A stretch of DNA of 64,000 nucleotides from Candidatus Methylomirabilota bacterium (GTDB lineage Bacteria > Methylomirabilota > Methylomirabilia > Rokubacteriales > CSP1-6), in the NCBI GenBank assembly GCA_035315345.1, contig DATFYA010000016.1:1-64000 (forward strand), read 5' to 3'. The notes under the pieces are model-generated. The model was not told where the DNA came from and did no database searches. It was given only the letters and a program-made list of their open reading frames with translations. The translations under genes and the position numbers were made by a program. Below, in pieces: positions 8,790 to 17,031 of the stretch (the first letter of the stretch is position 1; each line of letters opens with the position of its first letter).

Positions 8790-9439
8790 CGGGGACGGAC
8801 GCGCGTGGATCTGGCTCCCACGGGCACCGCGCGCGCCCGCCGCCGGCGGCCGCCCCGCCCGGTCGCGCGACGCCGGACGCGATCGCTCACGAGAATGAGT
8901 GCGAGCCCCACGCAGAACCCGCCGACCCCGATCCAGACCGTGGGGAGGTGACCGGCGAGCCGCAGGCCCATGTAGTCGACGGTGCGCTCTCCGCCGGTGC
9001 CCGCGGACCCGGCCAGCCGCGCGCCGGCCACCACGAACGACGCGAGCGCGGCCAGGGGGAGCAGCACGCCCTGGAGACCGACCACCAGGCAGGTGCGGGC
9101 GACCACGTGGCGGATCAGGGGCGCCCGGCCGATGAAGAGGATGGCCAGGACCGTGGCCATCGCCCACACGCCCCACTTGATCGGCTCGCTCATCGTGCCG
9201 GGCTTGCCCGCGTTGACGATGACCGCGATCAGCAGCAGCGACACGCCGCCCGACGCGGCGCCGCCGAGCGCGCTGGCGACCCCCTTGGCCAGGCGGATGG
9301 GCCAGTGGCGCGGTCTCGTGCTCCGCCCCGGCCTCGGAGTCAGGCGGGGCGGCTCCTTCAGCAGCAGGTTCCACAGGAGCAGGCTGGCCCCGAGATAGAA
9401 CAGGAGGCCAAACAACACCAGCAGGTTGGTGCCGGGCAT
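8786..9439 (-). CDS. multi-pass membrane protein, unknown function
   Basis: 217 residues with about five membrane segments (LLVLFGLLFYLGASLLLWNL, then GGVSLLLIAVIVNAG, WGVWAMATVLAILFIG, GLQGVLLPLAALASFVVAG, WIGVGGFCVGLALILV) and a very Arg-rich C-terminus. The stop codon shares the palindrome CTAG with the stop of the convergent TAXI gene. It lies 8 bases downstream of the repeat-protein gene, so the two are probably one transcript. No family is recognised. Confidence 0.7.
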   Translation of the reverse strand: MPGTNLLVLFGLLFYLGASLLLWNLLLKEPPRLTPRPGRSTRPRHWPIRLAKGVASALGGAASGGVSLLLIAVIVNAGKPGTMSEPIKWGVWAMATVLAILFIGRAPLIRHVVARTCLVVGLQGVLLPLAALASFVVAGARLAGSAGTGGERTVDYMGLRLAGHLPTVWIGVGGFCVGLALILVSDRVRRRATGRGGRRRRARAVPVGARSTRVRPR

Positions 9440-9447
9440 GCGCGCGT

Positions 9448-10302
9448 CTAGGGAGCCTTCCAGATCACCCGCTCGGCGGCGTCGCCGAGGGCCACGGTGG
9501 GCACGCCGCCCTGTCGCAGCAGCATCGCGACACGCTGCTTGCCGTCCCGGTCGTGCAGGCTGAGGAACGGCAGCTGGAAGTCCGAGCTGACCCGGAGCCA
9601 GAGACGTCCCTTGCCGCCGCTGTCGGTCAGGTTCAGCGTGGGCTGACCGTCGCCGGTCACCGCGAGCATCGCGCGGCCGTTGCCCTCGCCGTCGTACAGC
9701 CAGATCGCGGGCGGCCCTGCGGGCTCGAGCCCCATGGCGGTGCGGCGACGGCCGTTGCGATCGTAGAGGGTGAGGCCGGTCGCGCCCTCGGCGGTGAGGG
9801 CCAGGAGCGAGCGCGGCCGCCCGGCCTGGTCGAGCAGGGTGAGGCTCGGGCGGCCGTCGCCGTACGCGCGCAGCTCGACGCGCGGCCGATCGGCCTGGTC
9901 GAGCAGGGCGAGCTGCGCGGTGCCGTCGGCGCGCACGGTGAGCCCGGCGCGCACGCGGCCGCTGGCGCGCTCGGACAGCTCCACGCCGGCCTGTCCGTCC
10001 CGGCTGACGCTCAGGAGCGCGCGCTCCTGCTGCGTGTCGTCTGCGAGCGCGAGGGCCGCGGTGCCGTCGGGCCGCAGCCCCAGGGTGGCGCGTACGTTGC
10101 CGGCGCTGTCGCGCAGCACGAACCGCTCCGCCTCGACGGCGTTGCCCACCGGGGCGGGAGCGGTCTGGCCCATCACGAGGAGCGCGGCCAGGCCGACGAC
10201 GGTCAGGGTGCCGTACCGCCGCAGGCGCCGGTTCTCGCGCTCGAGTCGGTCGATTCGGCGAGTCAGGGCATCGGTCACCGCTTCGCTTCGGGTGTCGCTC
10301 AC
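9448..10302 (-). CDS. membrane-anchored protein of about nine 23-residue repeats (predicted beta-solenoid)
   Basis: 284 residues. Residues 1-30 form a short charged coiled coil (RRIDRLERENRRLRR), followed by a membrane segment (TLTVVGLAALLVMGQ). From about residue 55 to the end there are tandem units of roughly 23 residues with the pattern R-x-x-L-x-V-x-x-D-G-x-P-x-L-x-L-x-D-x-x-G-R. Alternating hydrophobics with Gly/Asp turns suggest a right-handed beta-helix outside the membrane. The start is GTG 10302 with AGGAGGA upstream, which overlaps the stop of the lipoprotein gene. The role is unknown; the neighbours suggest the envelope. Confidence 0.75.
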   Translation of the reverse strand: MSDTRSEAVTDALTRRIDRLERENRRLRRYGTLTVVGLAALLVMGQTAPAPVGNAVEAERFVLRDSAGNVRATLGLRPDGTAALALADDTQQERALLSVSRDGQAGVELSERASGRVRAGLTVRADGTAQLALLDQADRPRVELRAYGDGRPSLTLLDQAGRPRSLLALTAEGATGLTLYDRNGRRRTAMGLEPAGPPAIWLYDGEGNGRAMLAVTGDGQPTLNLTDSGGKGRLWLRVSSDFQLPFLSLHDRDGKQRVAMLLRQGGVPTVALGDAAERVIWKAP

Positions 10303-10315
10303 GGTCCTGTTCCTC

Positions 10316-10606
10316 CTACTTCTGGTCGGTCTTCTTGTCTGTCCTCTTGTCCGGCACCGCCGCCTGCAGCGTGACCGTGTCGCCCACGATGAGGAACACC
10401 ACGGTGCCGTTCGAGGCCTGGTAGGTCCATTGCTCCACCGGGCCCAGCTTGTTGACCTCGCTCGGCTTGCCCAGCGCCCGCTCGAGGTCGGCGCGCGCGG
10501 TGATCCCGCGCGACTTGTCGAGGAGATCTTCCTTGCTGCGGCTACAGCCGGTGACGAGGCCCATCGCAAGCATCCACAGCAGCACCGCCGTCATCACGCC
10601 GCGCAT
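10316..10606 (-). CDS. small lipoprotein with BamE/SmpA-like domain
   Basis: 96 residues. The signal peptide ends in a lipobox (GLVTGC), giving an acylated cysteine. The mature part contains the spacing typical of SmpA/OmlA/BamE domains: a helical ITARADLERALGKPSEV, then a Gly, then an aromatic strand EQWTYQASNG and VVFLIVGD. ATG 10606 has GAGAGGAG upstream, preferred over an ATG 22 codons earlier. It is the first gene of an operon with the repeat protein. A BamE-like domain alone does not prove a role in outer-membrane protein assembly. Confidence 0.75.
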   Translation of the reverse strand: MRGVMTAVLLWMLAMGLVTGCSRSKEDLLDKSRGITARADLERALGKPSEVNKLGPVEQWTYQASNGTVVFLIVGDTVTLQAAVPDKRTDKKTDQK

Positions 10607-10644
10607 CGTGCGCTCCTCTCGGTCGTCGGGCCGGGGCCCCGCCG

Positions 10645-10672
10645 AGTCTATCAGAGTGACGAGCGGCAGCAA
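10645..10672 (-). promoter_or_regulatory. probable sigma-70 promoter of the lipoprotein operon
   Basis: Minus-strand TTGCTG (10672-10667), a 16-base spacer and TAGACT (10650-10645). The predicted start site gives a leader of about 30 bases that contains the ribosome-binding site of the lipoprotein gene. Confidence 0.5.
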
Positions 10673-10803
10673 CCGGCCGGGGGCCTTCGGGGAGGAGCAG
10701 AGGAAGGGACGCGGTGGGCCGGCGTCAGCGACCGGCGGGCGAGCGGGGGGGCGCGCACCGAGGCGGGGCCGTCCGGGCCCGCGGCTCGGGGAGACCCCGA
10801 CGG

Positions 10804-11517
10804 CTAGGGCGTCGTCTCGGCGGGACTCTGTTCGGGGTCGGCGGCCGGCGCCGTGGGAGCGATGGACGCGGGCATCGCGGGCGCGGCGGCGGTGGGCGCC
10901 GGCGCGGGCGCCGGGCGGGCGGCCCGGGGCGCGTCCGCGTACTTGCTCTTGAGCTCGCGCACCAGCGCCGCGTACGACGAGGCGCGAATGATCTTGTCGA
11001 ACTGGCCGCGATAGTTCGCCACGAAGCTCACGCCCTGAACCGCGACGTCATAGACCATCCAGCGCGAGCCGACCAGGTGCAGCCGGTAGTCCACCCCGAT
11101 CTCGGTGCCGCGGCCGGTGACGATCTTGGAGCGGACCGTCGCGAACTCGGCATCGACCGTCTCGCCCAGGTACACGATCTGCTCGCCCGTATAACCTTCG
11201 AGCCGGCCGATGTAGGCGCGGCCCAGCAGCTGCTTGAACACCGCCACGAACTCGCTCTGCTCCTGCGGGGAGCGCTCGCGCCAGTGCAGGGCCAGCGCCC
11301 GGCGGGCCATCTCCGGGAAGTCGAAGAGGCGGTCGGCGATGCGCTGCACCTCCGCGCGTCGCCGCTCCTGGCTGATTGGTGCAGCTAGCTGTGAGTCCTG
11401 CACGATCTGCAGCACCCGGTCGGTCGCGCTCTGCACCACCTGGAGCGGGGCCGCGTCCGGCTGAGTAGCGCCACCGCCGGCCGCGAGCATGAGCCACATC
11501 GCGAGGGCTTTCTGCAT
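10804..11517 (-). CDS. MlaC/Ttg2D-like periplasmic phospholipid-binding protein
   Basis: 237 residues. A short signal-like N-terminus (MQKALAMWLMLAAGGG) precedes the MlaC fold: a helical bundle (VVQSATDRVLQIVQD, RIADRLFDFPEMARRALALH), the segment SEFVAVFKQLLGRAYIGRLE, strands containing GTEIGVDYRLHL and RWMVYDVAVQGVSFVANYRG, then an Ala/Pro-rich tail. Family members carry phospholipid between outer and inner membrane. No mlaE, mlaF, mlaD or hopanoid genes are adjacent. The start is uncertain: ATG 11517 gives the cleanest signal peptide, and a longer form from 11562 is possible. Confidence 0.85.
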   Translation of the reverse strand: MQKALAMWLMLAAGGGATQPDAAPLQVVQSATDRVLQIVQDSQLAAPISQERRRAEVQRIADRLFDFPEMARRALALHWRERSPQEQSEFVAVFKQLLGRAYIGRLEGYTGEQIVYLGETVDAEFATVRSKIVTGRGTEIGVDYRLHLVGSRWMVYDVAVQGVSFVANYRGQFDKIIRASSYAALVRELKSKYADAPRAARPAPAPAPTAAAPAMPASIAPTAPAADPEQSPAETTP

Positions 11518-11645
11518 GGCCGCATGGGGAGCATGGCCCATGCCACGCAGTGCCGCCGCCAAGCGTCAGATTTCGTGAAGGTCGGCGCACCGGCCGCGAC
11601 GCGGATTCGTCAGCGGCGGGACGTTCGTCAGGAGCCCGACGGGGT

Positions 11646-12041
11646 TCAGGGGAGCGAGATGGAGAGTGTCTCCCGCGCGACGCGTTGCAGCTCGGTCAGG
11701 TCGAACGGCTTGGTGAGCACCGGCACTGGCACGTCGCCGATGACGCCCGAGCCGTCGGCGTACTCCGACGCGCCGGTGATGAAGACGAGGCGCCGGAGCA
11801 GATCCGGCCGCTCCTGCTCGAGCTCGTGATAGAAGCCGAAGCCGTCGAGCTCGGGCATCCGCAGATCGCTCAGGATGAGATCGTAGTCCCGGCCGGCGAT
11901 CCGCTCGAGGGCCACGATGCCGTTCGGGGCGGTGTCGACCTCGTAGCCTTCGCCGCCCAGCATGTCGGCGATGAGCCGGGCGATGATCGTCTCGTCGTCC
12001 ACGACGAGAACCTGCGGGCGACGGGCCGGGCGCTCGGGCAT
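11646..12041 (-). CDS. single-domain response regulator (CheY-like receiver)
   Basis: 131 residues. The acidic pocket is VVDDE (D15, D16), the phospho-acceptor is D59 in LILSDLRMPELDG, T89 sits in VFITGA, and K111 is in LTKPFD. No output domain is present. ATG 12041 fits the usual short N-terminus; ATG 12077 or 12074 would add up to 12 residues, and no site has a strong ribosome-binding sequence. No histidine kinase is adjacent, so the partner is unknown. Confidence 0.88.
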   Translation of the reverse strand: MPERPARRPQVLVVDDETIIARLIADMLGGEGYEVDTAPNGIVALERIAGRDYDLILSDLRMPELDGFGFYHELEQERPDLLRRLVFITGASEYADGSGVIGDVPVPVLTKPFDLTELQRVARETLSISLP

Positions 12042-12162
12042 GCTCTCGTGGTCAGCAAGAGCCGCGCCAGACATCATTCGCCGTGAAATCGTCCGCTTGC
12101 CGGGCAGACGCCCGCCCGCGGCACACAAATCGTCAGCGCCTCGTCCCGGAATGAGCAGCGAC

Positions 12163-13257
12163 TCAGCGCCAGGCCGGCTGCAGGCGGCGCGAGGCCGCGC
12201 CGCGGATGCCGAGCCAGAGCTTTCCCAGGAACACGAGGAGGACCATGAGGACCGCATTGGCCAGCGAGTACTGCCACCAGTCGTTGAGCTTCCAGCCGAG
12301 CCATTCGCTGGTGAGGGAGAAGACGATGAAGTGGTGGAGGAAGTAGAGCATGAGCGAGGTGCGCCCGAGGATCACGAGCCAGCCCGCGGGCAGTCGGCGC
12401 ACCTCGACCAGGTAGTAGGCGAGGCCGAGAGCGCAGAACACGGCCCCGAAGCCCAGCAGATTGGTGACCCCGCGCGGGGTCCAGTGATTGTTCAAGATGA
12501 AATCGCGCTTGAAGGCGAGCGAGAGATGGACCGGCGTGCCGTGCGCGGCGTCCCAGGCCGCGAAGGCGAGCAGGAGCGCGACGCCGGCGCCACTCATGAG
12601 CCAGAGATAGCGCGCGCGCCGCTGCGCGGTCTCCTGGTGGGCCCACGCCCAGCCGAGGACGAGGCCGACCCAGACCAGCGAGATCCACGGCCACGGCGGG
12701 AACTCGAAGAAGAGGGTCCGACCGATCACCGGATGGGCGGGCAGCCAGCCGACGAGCGCCGGGAACGAGACCGAGAACAGCACGTACAGCCCGATCGCCA
12801 CCGCGAGCAGCGCGTAGCGGGCAACCCGGTGATGGAGCAGCCGCATCGGCGGGAAGCCGAAGATGATGCCGAGGCCGATGGTCTGCAGCACGCCGCCTTC
12901 CCAGAAAGGCTCGTCGCGGAATACCAGGAAGTTCAGGAGCCACGAGGCGAGCACGAGCCGCGCCCCGCGCTGGAGGAACTTGGCGGCGACTCCGCGGTCC
13001 ATCGACGCGCCGCCGCCCGCGGCGGCCCGCCGCGCGTAGGACAGCGGCAGGCAGAAGCCCACCAGGAACAGGAAGAGCGGCGCGCCGACCGCCATGCTCG
13101 TGTAGATCAGGTTGTAGCGCGGCCAGCCCATGGTGCCGTCCTGCCACCAGCGCCCGGTGTGGTTGACGATCATCAGCACCAGCGCGAAGCCCCGCACCGC
13201 GTCCAGGAACTGCAGACGCTCCGCCGGGGCGCGCTCCACGAGGGCCGGCGCCGCCAT
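12163..13257 (-). CDS. DUF1624 / heparan-alpha-glucosaminide N-acetyltransferase-like membrane acyltransferase
   Basis: 364 residues with about ten membrane helices. The N-terminal RLQFLDAVRGFALVLMIVNH is the signature of DUF1624/YeiB-like acyltransferase proteins, with the histidine of VNHTG as candidate active-site residue. Further segments include PLFLFLVGFCLPLSYARR and a final LTSEWLGWKL. It should transfer an acyl group to a glycan or lipid across the inner membrane; the acceptor is unknown. A GGAG ribosome-binding site precedes ATG 13257. It follows the TPP enzyme by 31 bases, probably in one operon. Confidence 0.82.
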   Translation of the reverse strand: MAAPALVERAPAERLQFLDAVRGFALVLMIVNHTGRWWQDGTMGWPRYNLIYTSMAVGAPLFLFLVGFCLPLSYARRAAAGGGASMDRGVAAKFLQRGARLVLASWLLNFLVFRDEPFWEGGVLQTIGLGIIFGFPPMRLLHHRVARYALLAVAIGLYVLFSVSFPALVGWLPAHPVIGRTLFFEFPPWPWISLVWVGLVLGWAWAHQETAQRRARYLWLMSGAGVALLLAFAAWDAAHGTPVHLSLAFKRDFILNNHWTPRGVTNLLGFGAVFCALGLAYYLVEVRRLPAGWLVILGRTSLMLYFLHHFIVFSLTSEWLGWKLNDWWQYSLANAVLMVLLVFLGKLWLGIRGAASRRLQPAWR

Positions 13258-13288
13258 GGCTCCCGCTCCTTCGTCCGAGCCGCTCCGG

Positions 13289-14926
13289 TTACCGCGGGAC
13301 CTTGACCGGGCTCCGCCGCGGGGTGAAGAACTTCGGCCGATCCATCCGCCCCACCGGTACCTCCACCAGGGCCGGCCGGTCTCGGTCGATCGCCTCGCGG
13401 ACCAGCCGTCCGACCTGCGTCGGCTCGGTGGCGCGCAGGCCGAGCACGCCGAAGGCGTCGGCCAGCTTCATGAAGTCGGGGTTGGCCAGCTCGGCCCCGT
13501 ACTGTCCGCCCCAGGATTCGTCGAGGTCGCGCGCCACGTTGCCGTACGAGCCGTCGTTGAAGACCACCGCGACCACGTTGATGCGGTGGCGCACCGCGGT
13601 CGACAGCTCCTGGGCGTTGAAGAGAAAGCCCCCGTCGCCCGACACCGACACCACCGGCCGATCCGGGCGCGCCACCTTGGCGCCGAGCGCCACCGGGTAG
13701 GCGTAGCCCAGGTTGCCGGAGTACGACGACGACAGGTACGTGCGCGGCTCGTACACCGGCCAGAACGGCCGCGAGTAGTAGCCGATCTGGGTCATGCCCG
13801 CGACCAGGATGGCGCGCTCGGGCATGCCCGCGCGCAGCGACCGGAGGATCGACGCGTTGGGCTCCATCGTGTCGTCGGCGGCGATGCGCGCGCGCAGCGC
13901 CTCGTGCTCGGCCTTGCGCGAGGCGCGGGGCGAGAACGCGGCGCGCAGCCGCTCGAGCAACGCCTCGAGCGTGGCCCGCGCGTCGCCGACCAAACCCAGG
14001 GTGTCCGGGTGGCTGCGGCCGATCTCACGCTCGTCGGCGTCGATCTGGACGATGCGGGTGCCGGGCTTGAACGACACGGTCGCGAGACGGCTGCCCACCG
14101 CCAGCACCACGTCGGCCTCGTGGATGTGCGCGCGCAGCGGCGACTCGCGCCAGAACGCGGCGCCCAGCGAGAGCGGGTTGTGATCGCTCACCGCGCCCTT
14201 GCCCTCGGCGGACTGGGCCACTCCGGCCTGCAGGTGCTCGGCCACCGCGGCGAGGGCGTCGTGGGCTCCGGAGAGATGGACGCCGCCGCCCGCGTAGATC
14301 AGCGGAGCCCGCGCGGCGAGCAGCAGCTCGGCCGCCCGATCGATGTCCCGCGCGGCCGCGGCGGGCCGCTCGATCTCGGCGGGCGGCAGCAGCTCGGCCA
14401 GGCCCTCGTCCTCCATGGTCTCGGGCGGCATCTCGATCTCGACCGGGCGCGGCCGTCCCGAGCGGAGCTGCCGCGCCGCCTCGCGAACCGCGGCGGGCAC
14501 GTCGGCCACCGCGAGGATCCGCCGCCGCCACTTGGTGACCGGGGCGATGCAGTCCTGCTGATCGTTGACCTCGTGGAGGAGGCCGATGTCCCGGCCGATG
14601 CTGTCGCGGGGGATCTGACCGGAGAGCATCAGCACCGGGGAGGAGGCGGAGTACGCGGTGGAGAGGCCGGACAACGTATTGAGAAGCCCTGGTCCGGGCA
14701 CCACCAGCGCGGTGCCGAAGTCGCCGCCCGCGCGCGCGTAGCCGTCCGCCATGAAGCTGGTGGCCTGCTCGTGGCGCGTGGTGATGAAGCGGATGCGCGG
14801 CTCGTCCCGCAGCGCGGCCATCACGCCGTAGAGCTGGACGCCGGGCAGCCCGAAGACCACCCGCACGCCCTCGTTGTAGAGCGAGCGCACGAGCGCCTCG
14901 CCGCCGGTCATGGGTGTCGCCGCCAT
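13289..14926 (-). CDS. thiamine-pyrophosphate enzyme, acetolactate-synthase large-subunit-like
   Basis: 545 residues in the three-domain layout of the POX/AHAS family. The N-terminal domain carries the ylide-activating E53 (TTRHEQATSFMADGYARAG) and PGPGLLNTLSG. The central domain has APLIYAGGGV and VLAVGSRLAT. The C-terminal domain has the TPP/Mg motif beginning SGDGGFLFNAQEL and ending VVFND. The start ATG has AGGAGG 8 bases upstream. Without a regulatory subunit gene and next to a CoA-transferase, it may decarboxylate another 2-oxo acid or act as a benzoylformate- or oxalyl-CoA-decarboxylase-like enzyme; substrate is not readable here. Confidence 0.9.
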   Translation of the reverse strand: MAATPMTGGEALVRSLYNEGVRVVFGLPGVQLYGVMAALRDEPRIRFITTRHEQATSFMADGYARAGGDFGTALVVPGPGLLNTLSGLSTAYSASSPVLMLSGQIPRDSIGRDIGLLHEVNDQQDCIAPVTKWRRRILAVADVPAAVREAARQLRSGRPRPVEIEMPPETMEDEGLAELLPPAEIERPAAAARDIDRAAELLLAARAPLIYAGGGVHLSGAHDALAAVAEHLQAGVAQSAEGKGAVSDHNPLSLGAAFWRESPLRAHIHEADVVLAVGSRLATVSFKPGTRIVQIDADEREIGRSHPDTLGLVGDARATLEALLERLRAAFSPRASRKAEHEALRARIAADDTMEPNASILRSLRAGMPERAILVAGMTQIGYYSRPFWPVYEPRTYLSSSYSGNLGYAYPVALGAKVARPDRPVVSVSGDGGFLFNAQELSTAVRHRINVVAVVFNDGSYGNVARDLDESWGGQYGAELANPDFMKLADAFGVLGLRATEPTQVGRLVREAIDRDRPALVEVPVGRMDRPKFFTPRRSPVKVPR

Positions 14927-14952
14927 GGTCGCTGCCTCCTCCCGGCTGCGCC

Positions 14953-16161
14953 TCAGGGCGCCTCGATGGCGCCGGCCTGGGCCAGCTCGTCGATGTCGCG
15001 GTCCTTGTAGCCCAGCAGCTGCGTGAGCACCGTGCGGGTGTGCTCGCCGACCCGATACGGGGCGGCGCCGGCCGGCGCGGTGGCCCGGCCGTCGATCTGG
15101 AACGGAGTGGCGGTCACGCGCACCTCGCCGCGCCCCGGGTGCGGGACGGTGGGGAAGGCACCGCGCGCCTTCAGGTGCGCGTGCTCGGCGACCTCCTGCG
15201 GCATGAGCACCGCCGCCGCGGGAATGCGCGCGCCGCGCAGCGCGTCCAGCGCCTCGTCCACGCTGGCGAACCGCGCGAGCCACTCCCCGATGATGTCGCG
15301 CAGCGCGGGCCAGTGGCGCCGGCGCTGATCCGGCGTCGCGAAGCGCGGGTCGGTGGCCAGGTCGGGCCGGTCGAGCAGCGCCTGCAGGCGCGGCCACAGC
15401 GCGGCCGCCCCGCCGGTCTGGAGCGCCAAGTGACGCCCGCCGACCGCGAAGACGCCCATGGCCGGCCGGGGCGAGCCCTGCGACTCGCCGCCGTTGAGCA
15501 CCGCGGCGTACGAGACGTCGTCGGCCGCGATGAGCGCCTCCAGCATCGAGACGTCCAGGTACGCGCCCTGCCCGGTGCGGTCGCGGCGGCGCAGGGCGGC
15601 CAGGATGGCCCCGAAGGCGTGGGTGCCCGCCAGCACGTCGGCGGCCTGGAGGTTCGACGCGCGCGGGGCGTCCAGATCGCCCTGGTCGAGGTGCATCATC
15701 CCGGACGCCGCGTTGATGATGTGGGCGAAGGCCTGCCGCTCGCGCCACGGGCCGGTCTGACCGAAGCCGGAGATCGAGCAGTAGACGAGGTCGGGCTTGA
15801 TCGCGGCCATCGCGCCGTAGCCGAGGCCGAGCTTGTCCGCCACCCCGGGGGCGAAGTTCTCCACGAAGACGTCGGCCACGCGGCAGAGATCCGCGATCAC
15901 CCCGCGGCCCTGCGGGTGGCTCAGATCGACCGCCACGCTCTGCTTGCCCACGTTGATGCGGATGAAGTAGGTGGACTGATCGGCGCGGCCGGGCTCGACT
16001 TGCAGGTGGTTCTTCCGCATGTCGTCGCCCTCGCCAGGGCGCTCGATCTTGACGACGCGCGCGCCGAGGTCGGCGAGCAGGCGCGTGCAGTAGGGGCCGG
16101 CGAGCACGCGGGTGAGATCGAGGATCACGAGGTCGGCGAGGGGACCGGCGACGTCGGGCAC
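14953..16161 (-). CDS. CaiB/BaiF family CoA-transferase (copy 2)
   Basis: 402 residues, colinear with copy 1 at 2919-4130 and sharing long near-identical blocks ([58 protein letters not shown]). The start is GTG 16161, 6 bases from a TATACT -10 element. It is the first gene of a minus-strand operon with the TPP enzyme and the acyltransferase, so it may activate or release the acid that the TPP enzyme handles. Divergence between copies is concentrated in the substrate-facing middle domain, which suggests different acids (inference). Confidence 0.92.
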   Translation of the reverse strand: MPDVAGPLADLVILDLTRVLAGPYCTRLLADLGARVVKIERPGEGDDMRKNHLQVEPGRADQSTYFIRINVGKQSVAVDLSHPQGRGVIADLCRVADVFVENFAPGVADKLGLGYGAMAAIKPDLVYCSISGFGQTGPWRERQAFAHIINAASGMMHLDQGDLDAPRASNLQAADVLAGTHAFGAILAALRRRDRTGQGAYLDVSMLEALIAADDVSYAAVLNGGESQGSPRPAMGVFAVGGRHLALQTGGAAALWPRLQALLDRPDLATDPRFATPDQRRRHWPALRDIIGEWLARFASVDEALDALRGARIPAAAVLMPQEVAEHAHLKARGAFPTVPHPGRGEVRVTATPFQIDGRATAPAGAAPYRVGEHTRTVLTQLLGYKDRDIDELAQAGAIEAP

Positions 16162-16167
16162 CGGCAG

Positions 16168-16173
16168 AGTATA
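16168..16173 (-). promoter_or_regulatory. -10 element of CaiB copy 2 operon
   Basis: Minus-strand TATACT ends exactly 6 bases before GTG 16161, the distance expected when the first transcribed base is the first base of the start codon. No -35 consensus is seen. Confidence 0.55.
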
Positions 16174-16182
16174 GCGCGCGGA

Positions 16183-16211
16183 TTGACGGGGCGCATCCGC
16201 CCCCCTAGACT
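16183..16211 (+). promoter_or_regulatory. sigma-70 promoter of the HpcH/HpaI aldolase gene, leaderless geometry
   Basis: TTGACG (16183-16188), 17-base spacer, TAGACT (16206-16211), then 6 bases to ATG 16218. The box match and spacing are near consensus, and the predicted start site coincides with the A of the start codon. Confidence 0.7.
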
Positions 16212-16217
16212 CGCCGC

Positions 16218-17012
16218 ATGCGACGCAATCGACTGCGTGAGCGGCTGCGGGCGGGCCGGCCCTCGCTCGGCACGCACGTCCACTCCGCGTGGCCGGCGGT
16301 GGTGGAGCTGGTCGGCCACACCGGCCTCTTCGACTACGTGGAGTTCGTGGGCGAGTACGCGCCCTACGATCTCTTCGCCCTCGAGAACCTCGCGCGGGCG
16401 GTGGACACCTTCGACCACATGACCGCGATGTTCAAGGTCGAGCAGCAGCCGCGCACGTATCTGGCCGTGCGCGCGATCGGGGCGGGGATCCAGAACCTGC
16501 TCTTCGCAGACCCGCGGACCCCCGAGGATGTGCGCGAATGCGTGCGCAGCGTGCGGGCGGAGACGCCGGAGGCCGGCGGCCTCCACGGCGTCGGCATGCG
16601 CCGCGACGTCGGCTACGTGGTCGACGTGGGCTCGCCCGCGTTTGTCCAGGCCCTCGACGACGCGGTGGTGGCGATCATGATCGAGAAGGCCTCCGCGGTG
16701 GACAACCTAGAGGCGCTGCTGTCGGTCCCGGGCGTGGACATGGTGCAGTTCGGGCCCGCCGACTACTCGATGAGCATCGGCCTCGCCGGGCAGTGGAATC
16801 ATCCGCGCGTCGTCGAGGCGGAGCGTCACGTGATCAAGACGGCCCTGGCCATGGGCATCGCCCCGCGCGCGGAGATCTCGCATCCGAGCGAGGCGAAGGC
16901 CTATCTCGACCTCGGCGTCCGCCACTTCTGCATGGGCTGGGACGTGAGCATCCTGTTCGACTGGCTCAGGAGCGAGGGCCGCGCCCTGCGCGATCTGCTC
17001 GGCGCGGGCTGA
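16218..17012 (+). CDS. HpcH/HpaI-family aldolase (2-oxo acid aldolase or citramalyl/malyl-CoA-lyase type)
   Basis: 264 residues forming a phosphoenolpyruvate/pyruvate-type TIM barrel. Metal-binding acids are E156 (IMIEKASAVDN) and D182 in FGPADYSMSIGL, the counterpart of the GPxDL motif. Other conserved parts are SLGTHVHSAWPAVVELVG and GMRRDVGYV. Class II pyruvate aldolases cleave 2-keto-4-hydroxy acids to pyruvate and an aldehyde. It stands divergent from CaiB copy 2, 56 bases away, and is followed 19 bases later by the sugar-binding lipoprotein, so a role in catabolising the imported compound is possible. Confidence 0.85.
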   Translation: MRRNRLRERLRAGRPSLGTHVHSAWPAVVELVGHTGLFDYVEFVGEYAPYDLFALENLARAVDTFDHMTAMFKVEQQPRTYLAVRAIGAGIQNLLFADPRTPEDVRECVRSVRAETPEAGGLHGVGMRRDVGYVVDVGSPAFVQALDDAVVAIMIEKASAVDNLEALLSVPGVDMVQFGPADYSMSIGLAGQWNHPRVVEAERHVIKTALAMGIAPRAEISHPSEAKAYLDLGVRHFCMGWDVSILFDWLRSEGRALRDLLGAG

Positions 17013-17031
17013 CCCGCCGAGCCACCCGACC

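Noticed and set aside
13289-16161. Oxalate degradation pair (formyl-CoA transferase plus oxalyl-CoA decarboxylase)
   Set aside because: The arrangement fits, but no substrate-specific residue can be confirmed from sequence, so it stays an untested alternative.
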